Source: Streptococcus oralis
GTDB lineage: Bacteria > Bacillota > Bacilli > Lactobacillales > Streptococcaceae
NCBI RefSeq assembly: GCF_004127215.1
Contig: NZ_QEWJ01000008.1
Location: 30,669 to 94,668 of the forward strand
Direction: 5' to 3'
Length of the DNA: 64,000 nucleotides
In this document: positions 46,689-54,800 of the stretch, piece by piece
How the letters are laid out: every line of letters starts with the position of its first letter
Numbering within the stretch: position 1 is the first letter of the stretch
Notes under the pieces: model-generated
Database searches by the model: none
What the model was told of the DNA's origin: nothing
The model's input: only the letters and a program-made list of their open reading frames with translations
Position numbers and translations under genes: made by a program

Positions 46689-47228
46689 ATGAAAAAAGAA
46701 GATTTCACCACTCGCTTACTCAAACTATTCTTTCACATACAAGGCCCCTTTGATGAATGCCGCCAAGAGATAATCTACAGAGCTTGTGCCCGAGCCTTGA
46801 TTCAAATCGTTTACTCTTCCCTTCTACTCTTCTTGCTTTATCTTCTATTTGGACGCTTCATAGAGTTGGTTCGAGATGCTATGCCCTACCTCTATTTTGG
46901 ACTCATCTTCATCCTCTCATCTAGGGTGAGACTAGCAGTTCGAGACTTACATTTGGACAAGGACGACCAGTCCGAGATTCATCACAAAAGCTACAGCAAA
47001 AGCCAAATCAAAGTTCGTAGTTGGGGTGTATTCCTCAGCATTCAGCTCGGTCTCTTCCTCTTACTAATCTTTCATAAACTCTTTGTTCAACATCTTCCCC
47101 TTGACACCTTTTGGGATAATCTCTCCCAGTTCGATAAAATGCTCCCTTTACTAGTGTTGAGTTTGGGAATTGGTGCCATCTTTGGAACCATGACCTACGC
47201 CTTTTTATCGGAACACGTTAAAAAATAG
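46689..47228 (+). CDS. DUF3278 family membrane protein, second copy
   Basis: 179 residues with N-terminal TRLLKLFFHIQGPFDECRQE and four hydrophobic helices, a diverged paralog of the protein at 45783. Both begin MKKExFT. The duplication within one XRE-controlled operon suggests hetero-oligomers or alternative forms, but there is no direct evidence. Ends at a bidirectional terminator. Confidence 0.8.
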   Translation: MKKEDFTTRLLKLFFHIQGPFDECRQEIIYRACARALIQIVYSSLLLFLLYLLFGRFIELVRDAMPYLYFGLIFILSSRVRLAVRDLHLDKDDQSEIHHKSYSKSQIKVRSWGVFLSIQLGLFLLLIFHKLFVQHLPLDTFWDNLSQFDKMLPLLVLSLGIGAIFGTMTYAFLSEHVKK

Positions 47229-47261
47229 ACCAAGATTCGCTAATTTCTCATTTCATAGGCA

Positions 47262-47297
47262 AAGAATCCCACCTAGCTCGTTCTAGGTGGGATTTCC
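47262..47297. terminator. Bidirectional terminator between DUF3278 operon and LXG operon
   Basis: AATCCCACCTAG / CTAGGTGGGATT, twelve perfect pairs, six-base loop. Confidence 0.85.
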
Positions 47298-47341
47298 TCT
47301 TCAATTCATAGGATATTTTCCAAAATATCTACTGACCCTCG

Positions 47342-47950
47342 TCACCAATTCTCCCACTGGGTTTCGACTTTCACATCGCCATAGTTACTTGGCGAGAACT
47401 TGCTGTCATAAATGGTACACCAGTCTTTTAAGACTTTCTGGTTGACGATTTCGTCGTAGTCTTTGTCTAAATCTTCTTTGGAAATATTATTTTTTCTTAA
47501 ATATTCTCTTATTTTTTCTTCATCCTCTAGATATTGACCGGGTTTCCTTGGCTCTTCAAAAATTGCAAGCTCCTTTTTGAGTACTTTCTTTTTTATATTA
47601 TAGTGTGCCGAATACCATAGGGTAATATCCGAATTAATTCTTTTTTCAAAACGTATCGTCATTCCTTTAATACCTTCTCCGAAATTAAAGCTAATACTTA
47701 TGTCTTTATAACCTTCCGGAAGATTTTTATATTTCCCTGAAGGGGTGTATGCAAAATATTCTCCATCGTTAGGCCAATCGGGTCTGATTTTAAACCCATC
47801 TATGTTTCTTAAAATATTATTTGACCGATAGGTTTTCTCTGTCTCCTGGTAGATTTCATCAAAAATATTTTTAGGTTGATGGATAAAAAAGTAGAAACAG
47901 GATAATACAATTAGTACGAAAGACACTACTAGACCGAGGATTTTCTTCAT
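47342..47950 (-). CDS. TipC-like immunity protein, second tandem copy
   Basis: 202 residues: N-terminal signal or anchor helix (residues 3-23, ILGLVVSFVLIVLSCFYFFI), then a soluble outward domain. It is a close paralog of the upstream gene: the anchor, the NIFDEIYQETEKTYRSNNI stretch and the last 30 or so residues (KDWCTIYDSKFSPSNYG) are nearly the same, the middle is diverged. The anchored, outward topology and place after an LXG toxin fit TipC, the immunity protein to the cell-surface-acting toxin TelC. Toxin matching is inference. Confidence 0.75.
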   Translation of the reverse strand: MKKILGLVVSFVLIVLSCFYFFIHQPKNIFDEIYQETEKTYRSNNILRNIDGFKIRPDWPNDGEYFAYTPSGKYKNLPEGYKDISISFNFGEGIKGMTIRFEKRINSDITLWYSAHYNIKKKVLKKELAIFEEPRKPGQYLEDEEKIREYLRKNNISKEDLDKDYDEIVNQKVLKDWCTIYDSKFSPSNYGDVKVETQWENW

Positions 47951-47954
47951 GTTA

Positions 47955-48569
47955 TCACCAATTCTCCCACTGGGTTTCGACTTTCACCTCACCATAATTG
48001 CTTGGAGAGTACTTGCTGTCATAAATGGTACACCAGTCTTTTAAGACTTTCTGATTGACGATTTCATCGTAGTAAGAATCTAAGTCCTTAGCTGTAATAC
48101 CGTACTGCTCTAGGTATGATTTTACCTGAGCCTCGTCTTCGATATAAGTTTCCGTATCTGCTTTCTTTAAACCTATTTTTACAAATTTTTTTAAAACACG
48201 ATCCTTACGAGAATAGTTATCCCATATTCTAACTCTAACATTTGGCCCAATTCGCTTTTCAAACGAGATTGAACTTAATTGTGTTTTTGTAGCAAAATTA
48301 AAACCAATTTCGATTTCAAAATAGTCTTCTGGGGTATTGTTTTTATTATAAGTTCCAAATGGATAATATTTAGAATACTCTCCATCACTTGGCCAATCCG
48401 GTCTGATTTCAAATCCATCTATATTTCTTAAAATATTATTTGACCGATAGGTTTTCTCCGTCTCCTGATATATCTCATCAAAAATATTTTTAGGTTGTTG
48501 GATAAAAAAGTAGAAACAAGATAATACAATTAGTACAAATAATGCTACTAGACCGAGTATTTTTTTCAT
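47955..48569 (-). CDS. TipC-like immunity protein, first tandem copy
   Basis: 204 residues from the third of three consecutive ATGs (AGGAGG then six bases); earlier codons to 48593 overlap the toxin gene. Anchor helix at residues 3-23 and the same conserved ends as the next gene. As the copy next to the toxin it is the better candidate for the cognate immunity protein; the second copy could protect against a variant toxin. Confidence 0.78.
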   Translation of the reverse strand: MKKILGLVALFVLIVLSCFYFFIQQPKNIFDEIYQETEKTYRSNNILRNIDGFEIRPDWPSDGEYSKYYPFGTYNKNNTPEDYFEIEIGFNFATKTQLSSISFEKRIGPNVRVRIWDNYSRKDRVLKKFVKIGLKKADTETYIEDEAQVKSYLEQYGITAKDLDSYYDEIVNQKVLKDWCTIYDSKYSPSNYGEVKVETQWENW

Positions 48570-48579
48570 CATCATCCTC

Positions 48580-50205
48580 CTAATCTGCCACAACTTCTAA
48601 ACGATTTAAAAACTTGGACACACCTGGATATTTTCTTTCAATATATGCTTTAAGAGCACCCTCCCCATCTAGCTTAATATCCGTTGGTCGCAAACTATCA
48701 TAAATAGTATCCCTGACTGTATTCCAATCCTTATTTTTCAAGAATTCTCTTTCTCTCTGAGAAGAGTCTTTTTGAAGGTCAGCATAGTAAGAAGATATAG
48801 CTTGGTCATAGGATTGCCCCTTCTGCATCCGGCCGATAAGGTTGACCGAGTCCAAATCCGCCTTGTAGTCATCCTCTCCGATACTTGGCTTCATATCATT
48901 TGCATTAAAGGTCGTGTCTCCTTCCCAGCCTGAAAGATCCTTGACACGCTCTCTACCGCCATAGAGATCGGATAACTGAACTTGATTAGGATTAAGGTGA
49001 GTCGCCATAGTGATGGACTGGTGGGTGAAGTCTGCATGGCCCGCTCCGTTGTTAGAGTAGGCCTTCAGTTTGCTATCCCAAAATTGGTCAAAGTTACCAG
49101 AAGTACCATAAACTTTTTCATATTTAGTCTTGGCACTGTTATATTCAAATCTTTTTTCTTTTAACTTTGTTATATTAGCAACTTCACCACCCGCCATCTC
49201 ATGCTGCAATCTAAGATTATAATACAGTTCTTTGGCCTTTTCTTCTTTTAACCCCAATTCTTGAAAGATTTCAAGAACTGGTTTCAACGTTCTCCATTTT
49301 TGGCCTGTCTGCGGATCACTCACAAATTCGTAATAAAAATATTGCCACAATCCACCTGCCGTTTCATTCCACTCAAACCCATCATAGTAGGCCGCACCGA
49401 CAACTCGTAAAAAGATATAGTCACGGAACTCTTGACTAGAGGTTGGGAACTTCTTGTCTATCCCCTGCTTGATGGTCAAGAGCTGTTGGGCGGTCTCGGC
49501 ATCAAAGCCGTATTCTGCCATCATAGTCTGGACAAAGGCTTTCTCTTGACGGCTGAGCTTCAAATCCTTTGTATCAGAATAGGCAGTCAGGTAGTTGGCC
49601 CAAGTCAGGTCAGATGGGACTTTAAAGACCCCTGTCTTTGCATCCCAACTCGTTTCAATCTGGGCCAGTCCACGACTCAGTTGCACATCGATACTGTCTA
49701 GATCATCGAACAGTCCCCCTGAGTAGCTATCATAGGTTCGCAGGTCTCTCAAAATTGTTTCATAGATACGTTTATTAGCTTGGTGACCTCGTATGAGTTC
49801 CGTATTATTTCCCTTTTTTTCGCTATCCAGACTCAAGGCGGAGAAGGATTGATTGACTTCATATAAATAGGCAATCATTTGCTCTTCCTGGCGGATTCTA
49901 TCAAGCAGATCATCCTCGCGCCAACTCTTGCTGTCGACCATCGTTTGGTAGTCTTCTGGTAGTTTCTTGATAGCTTGAGAGAAGGTCTCAGCATAGAGTT
50001 GTCCCCCTTTGCTCAGGGGCAGCAAAACACTTGCAAAAAAACTTCTAGCCGAATCATAAGCATCTCCCTTTAGACTCTCCGTATCCTCTGAAAATTTTTG
50101 AATAGCTGATTGCAAATCCCGATAGGCCTCCATCTGTGATTGGCACATGGTCGCTACACTCGAACTTTGTAGTTGTGATTGTTCCAAGTACATATCAATG
50201 CCCAT
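48580..50205 (-). CDS. LXG-domain type VII secretion effector, TelC-like toxin
   Basis: 541 residues. The first 200 or so form a helical LXG domain (MYLEQSQLQSSSVATMCQSQ, KGDAYDSARSFFASVLLPLS) for recruitment to the Ess/T7SS. The C-terminal half is the toxin: it holds HADFTHQSITMATHL (390-404) and the acidic GEDDYKADLDS (443-453). From memory, S. intermedius TelC (about 550 residues, hydrolyses lipid II) needs two aspartates 53 residues apart; Asp392 and Asp445 here have the same spacing. The start at 50205 has GGAGGAG upstream and overlaps the Lap2-like gene by 11 bases. Confidence 0.82.
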   Translation of the reverse strand: MGIDMYLEQSQLQSSSVATMCQSQMEAYRDLQSAIQKFSEDTESLKGDAYDSARSFFASVLLPLSKGGQLYAETFSQAIKKLPEDYQTMVDSKSWREDDLLDRIRQEEQMIAYLYEVNQSFSALSLDSEKKGNNTELIRGHQANKRIYETILRDLRTYDSYSGGLFDDLDSIDVQLSRGLAQIETSWDAKTGVFKVPSDLTWANYLTAYSDTKDLKLSRQEKAFVQTMMAEYGFDAETAQQLLTIKQGIDKKFPTSSQEFRDYIFLRVVGAAYYDGFEWNETAGGLWQYFYYEFVSDPQTGQKWRTLKPVLEIFQELGLKEEKAKELYYNLRLQHEMAGGEVANITKLKEKRFEYNSAKTKYEKVYGTSGNFDQFWDSKLKAYSNNGAGHADFTHQSITMATHLNPNQVQLSDLYGGRERVKDLSGWEGDTTFNANDMKPSIGEDDYKADLDSVNLIGRMQKGQSYDQAISSYYADLQKDSSQREREFLKNKDWNTVRDTIYDSLRPTDIKLDGEGALKAYIERKYPGVSKFLNRLEVVAD

Positions 50206-50554
50206 GTCGTTTCTCCTCCTCTCTTTCTAGTTCTTTGCGTCTTTCATAGTAAACCTCATCCAAGTCTCCCTCTAACCGGAACTTTTCTTTTTTCAAATCA
50301 TCCATGTGGTAGGTGAGATCCTCAAGGATTTGGTTTTTGAGTTGGTTTCTTTGCAGGAGCGTTTCTTCAAACTGTTCTGCGTATCGACTCTGATAGGCCG
50401 CCTCCCACAAATCACTTTGATAACGGTGGCTAGCTCTATCATATCCTTCAAAGATTTCTATCAGTTCTTTGGTGCGGTACTTCTCTTTTCCATTGTCTTC
50501 TAGCTGGTACAAAAGTTCTCGCTCTCTTTTCTTCAACTCATCCAACTTGCTCAT
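50195..50554 (-). CDS. Lap2-like LXG chaperone (DUF3958 type)
   Basis: 119 residues, highly charged helical coiled coil (KLDELKKRERELLYQLED, ending LEREEEKRHGH). Size, composition and position between a DUF3130-type gene and an LXG gene match Lap2 proteins, which bind the LXG domain to form the secretion complex. ATGA overlap with the gene before it. Confidence 0.8.
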   Translation of the reverse strand: MSKLDELKKRERELLYQLEDNGKEKYRTKELIEIFEGYDRASHRYQSDLWEAAYQSRYAEQFEETLLQRNQLKNQILEDLTYHMDDLKKEKFRLEGDLDEVYYERRKELEREEEKRHGH

Positions 50555-50829
50555 GTATTACTCCTAAAACCATTTGCAGCAGCCTCATCTAGCGCCTCAA
50601 AATCACTCGCTACAGAGTGCAGTCGTTCTGAAGTTAGGGTTACAGCAGCCGAAATCTGACTAGCTAGATTTTGAGCCTTTGTCAGACATTGATGGGCCTT
50701 GTTATTTCCTTGAAGAGTCGTTAGGTCATCTTGACTAGCCACAGCGATAGTTGTTAAAGATTGACAAGCATTTCTCAGCTGACTCGCATACATTTGAGCA
50801 AGATTTAGATCACTTTTTACTGTTGTCAT
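50551..50829 (-). CDS. Lap1-like LXG chaperone (DUF3130, WXG100-like)
   Basis: 92 residues forming two helices of the WXG100-like fold with the T7 'SAxxL' style C-terminus (TSERLHSVASDFEALDEAAA). Matches the DUF3130/TIGR04197 family. First gene of the toxin operon; extended -10 TGGTATAAT on the minus strand (50893-50901) about 65 bases upstream, AAAGGA before the ATG. Confidence 0.82.
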   Translation of the reverse strand: MTTVKSDLNLAQMYASQLRNACQSLTTIAVASQDDLTTLQGNNKAHQCLTKAQNLASQISAAVTLTSERLHSVASDFEALDEAAANGFRSNT

Positions 50830-50892
50830 GACTGTTCTATCCTTTTTCTCAATCCCTAGTGTTAGGTTTACTTCATTTAGCTATATAGGCCT

Positions 50893-50901
50893 ATTATACC
50901 A
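50893..50901 (-). promoter_or_regulatory. Extended -10 promoter of the LXG operon
   Basis: Reading on the minus strand TGGTATAAT, about 65 bases upstream of the Lap1-like ATG. Confidence 0.6.
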
Positions 50902-50997
50902 TGCTTTATAAAAGGGTCATCATTTTATGCTGATTTATTAACAATTGTGTATTTTTCAACAACCTCTCCCATCCGACTCGACGAAAATAGTAAAAAT

Positions 50998-51006
50998 TGT
51001 TACAAT
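50998..51006 (+). promoter_or_regulatory. Extended -10 promoter of gpo
   Basis: TGTTACAAT, 24 bases before the ATG at 51030. Confidence 0.6.
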
Positions 51007-51029
51007 GTAGAAAAAGAAAAGAGGTCCTC

Positions 51030-51506
51030 ATGACAAGTATATACGATTTTTCCGTATTAGACCAAGATAATCAGATGATTTCTCTGGATACCTATCGTGG
51101 TAACGTTCTCTTGGTTGTCAATACTGCTACGGGCTGTGGTTTAACCCCCCAGTATCAAGGATTACAGGAACTTTATGACCGCTATCACGATCAGGGCTTT
51201 GAAATCTTAGATTTCCCTTGCAATCAATTTATGGGGCAAGCTCCGGGTAGCGCAGAGGAAATCAACGCCTTCTGTAGTCTACATTATCAAACTACTTTTC
51301 CACGTTTTGCCAAGGTCAAGGTCAACGGCAAGGAAGCAGACCCTCTCTATGTATGGTTGAAAGATCAGAAATCTGGTCCTCTAGGAAAACGAATTGAATG
51401 GAATTTCGCTAAATTTCTCATTGGTCGAGATGGGCAAGTCCTTGAGCGCTTTTCCTCCAAAACAGCTCCCCAGAACCTCCAAGAGTCTATTGAAAATCTG
51501 CTCTAA
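51030..51506 (+). CDS. gpo: Glutathione peroxidase family protein
   Basis: Thiol peroxidase of 158 residues; peroxidatic Cys in NTATGCGLTPQYQGL, followed by FPCNQFMGQ and WNFAKFLIG motifs. Cysteine rather than selenocysteine occupies the active site, as in other streptococci. I start at 51030, behind AAAAGAGG. Monocistronic with a very strong terminator. Confidence 0.94.
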   Translation: MTSIYDFSVLDQDNQMISLDTYRGNVLLVVNTATGCGLTPQYQGLQELYDRYHDQGFEILDFPCNQFMGQAPGSAEEINAFCSLHYQTTFPRFAKVKVNGKEADPLYVWLKDQKSGPLGKRIEWNFAKFLIGRDGQVLERFSSKTAPQNLQESIENLL

Positions 51507-51514
51507 CCTCTTTT

Positions 51515-51563
51515 CAATCCGACCTTTCATTTCTAAAACCAAATGAAAGGTCGGATTTTTCTT
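51515..51563 (+). terminator. Terminator after gpo
   Basis: Sixteen perfect pairs (ATCCGACCTTTCATTT with its complement) around an eight-base loop, followed by TTTTTC. Confidence 0.92.
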
Positions 51564-51615
51564 TAAAAAGTAAATTATTTTCTTTAATTTCTGTTTATTT
51601 TTTTAGTTTTTACTC

Positions 51616-51644
51616 TTGCATTTTTTAAAATAATTTAGTATATT
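51616..51644 (+). promoter_or_regulatory. Promoter of fucosidase gene
   Basis: TTGCAT, 17-base spacer, TATATT; implies a leader of about 205 bases. Confidence 0.6.
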
Positions 51645-51708
51645 TTTTATATTAAGGATTTTGGCTATTTTAAGGGATAAAATGGCTTTTTAAATTTTTT
51701 ATCTTAAA

Positions 51709-51723
51709 ATGAAAGCGCTTTAT
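51709..51723 (+). promoter_or_regulatory. Catabolite-responsive element (cre)
   Basis: ATGAAAGCGCTTTA fits the CcpA consensus WTGNAANCGNWNNCW except for the final C. It lies downstream of the putative start site, where bound CcpA would block elongation. Confidence 0.65.
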
Positions 51724-51858
51724 ACCGCGGGAGGTTGGATAGAGTAAATAAAAACTGAGATTATTTGTCTCTCGTTTGAGAGCAGAAGTAGATTGTTACC
51801 AAGTTCAACTTGGGCTCTGGCAGTAGCTGACTGCCTTGATAAAAACTAGGAGTATATT

Positions 51859-54800
51859 ATGAATCGATACCTCTTTGAAAAAGGGCAAACTTTTAGCATT
51901 CGGAAACTGACCGTTGGAGTTGCCTCGGTCATGGTTGGACTAGCATTTTTTGCTTCAGGAACTGCTCTAGCTGATGAAAATCTTCCCGATGGAAAATCAA
52001 ACCTTGAGAGTAAAATTGAGCAGGTTTCCAATCTAGAAGAAAACAAAGTTGAACCCGAGAAGAAAGAAAATCTCAACCAGCCAGCAGCACAGCAATTAGA
52101 AAAAGAAGAAGCTCCTACTGATACAAGTAAGGCTGATCTGCTCCCTGAAGAAATTCACGATCAAGCATATCCTGACACCGACGTCAAACCTCTTAAAACT
52201 TCAGCTACTGTCGAAAAGGCTGAAAGTCCTCAAGTTGAATCAAAAAGTATTTTGAAATCAACGGAAGAAGAAAACGCTCAAAAAGATAATCGTGCTATTA
52301 TTAACGGTGGTTTGGACCTCAAGCATATTCAATACGAGGGGCAACCTGCAACTGCTGCCACTATGGTCTACAGCATTTATAATGGTGGAACTCAACGATA
52401 CATCGTTTCTGGGTCTGGTATTTTTGTCGCGCCTAACGTTTTCTTGACAGTTGCTCATAACTTTTTAGATAAAGATGGGAACGTTCGTGGTGGAAACTCA
52501 GCACGTTTCTACTACAATCTAGGATCCAACGCTCCCGTTAAGAATTCTCAGCCAAATTCAGGAAATACCACACTCTTTCAAGAGAAAGATATCCACTTCT
52601 GGAATAAAGAAGAGTTTAGCAAGGGATATCAGAATGACTTGGCAGCAGTTGTAGCGCCTGTCCCTGTACAAATTGCAAGCCCAAATAAAGCAGCAACTTT
52701 TGTGCCACTCGCTGAGCATAAGACTTACAAAGCAGGGGATCCTGTCAGCACGATTGGCTATCCAACTGACTCTAGTTCGAAAGAACTCAAGCAACCTATC
52801 GTAGCTGGCCAACTCTATAAAGCTGACGGCAAGGTAAAATCCGTTGATCCTTATGATGACAAGGGAGCTACTGGCATCACTTACCAAACAACTTCTGTGT
52901 CTGGTTTGTCTGGTGGTGGACTTATCAATGGTGATGGAAAAGTCATCGGCGTACACCAACACGGAACTGTTGACAGCGGTGTCCCTGAGAAAGACCGCTT
53001 TGGTGGTGGACTTGTCCTCTCTCCTGAACAACTCAAATGGGTTAAAGAACTCATTGCAAAATATGGTGTCAAGGGCTGGTATCAAGGTGATAATGGCAAA
53101 CGTTATTACTTTACACCCGAAGGTGAAATGCTTAGAAATAAGACAGCTGTCATCGGAGAAAATCAGTACTCCTTTGATGAGAGCGGTGTCGCTACTCTAG
53201 TCAAGGGAATTGATTACGGACGCGTCCTTATCCAGCACGTGGATGAAGCAGGCAATACAGTCAAAGAAAATGATACTTTCTTAGACAAAACAGAAGTGGG
53301 AACTGGCTTTGACTATGATTTCAAGAAAGCAATCACTCCAACCGAATTCTACAAGCAAAATCTAGAAAAATATCAAATTGTTTCTATCGATGGTGTAGCA
53401 ATCAATCAACAACTAAAAGATGAGTGGAACCACAATGTCGTTAGCAAGACAGCTCCTGGAACCCGTGTCATCAAGGTAGTCTATAAAGTCAACAAAGGCT
53501 CTTTCAAAGTTTACTACCGTCAAAAAGGAACAACTTCTGAACTAGCTGAGGCGACAGTTGATAACAATGACGGTCAAGAGTACGATGTTTCCTTTGTCAA
53601 CACCTTCCATGCAAAAGACATTGCTGGATACCGTCCAGTCAAGGCTAGTTTGGAAGCAACCATCCAGCATAAAGGTGTGAATGAAGTCGTCTTTGAATAC
53701 GAACCAATCGCTGATACATCCAATCCAACGACTGCGACTCCTCCAGTTGCTCATCCAGAAGATAAAGAAACTGAGATTGGCAATCATGGACCTCTTCCAA
53801 GCAAGGCCCAACTCGATTACCACAAGGAAGAATTGGCGGCCTTCATTCACTACGGAATGAACACTTATACTAATTCCGAGTGGGGAAATGGAAAAGAAGA
53901 CCCTCGATACTTCAATCCAACCAACTTGGATACTGACCAGTGGATTCGCACTCTGAAGGAAACGGGCTTCAAACGAACTATTATGGTGGTTAAACACCAC
54001 GACGGTTTCGTTGCTTACCCATCTAAGTACACCAACCATACCGTAGCTGCTAGCCCATGGAAAGATGGAAAGGGTGACCTTCTCGAAGAAGTTTCCAAGT
54101 CTGCTAGCAAGTACGATATGAATATGGGTGTTTACTTGTCACCATGGGATGCCAACCATCCAAAATACCATGTTGCAACCGAAAAAGAATACAACCAATA
54201 CTATCTCAACCAACTGAAAGAAATCCTTGGAAATTCGAAATACGGAAATAAAGGCAAATTCATCGAAGTTTGGATGGACGGTGCGCGTGGTAGCGGTGCC
54301 CAAAAAGTAACCTACACTTTTGATGAATGGTTCAAATACATCAAAGAAGCTGAAGGAGATATCGCCATCTTCTCTGCTCAACCGACAAGCGTTCGCTGGA
54401 TCGGAAATGAACGTGGTATCGCAGGTGACCCTGTCTGGCATAAAGTCAAAAAGGCCAATATCACAGACGATGTGAAAAACGAATACCTCAACCACGGTGA
54501 CCCAGATGGTGATATGTACTCTGTAGGGGAAGCCGACGTTTCGATCCGTTCTGGCTGGTTCTACCATGACAATCAACAGCCGAAATCACTCAAAGAGCTG
54601 ATGGACATCTACTTCAAGTCTGTTGGTCGTGGAACCCCACTCCTTCTCAATATTCCACCAAATAAAGAAGGGAAATTTGCAGATGCGGATGTGGCTCGCT
54701 TGAAGGAGTTCAAGGCAACTCTAGACCAAATGTATGCGACTGACTTTGCCAAAGGTGCCACTGTAACAGCAAGTTCTACTCGTCAGAACCACCTCTACAA

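Noticed and set aside
53542-54576. Minus-strand frames within the fucosidase gene
   Set aside because: They lie opposite conserved GH29 motifs and have odd composition.
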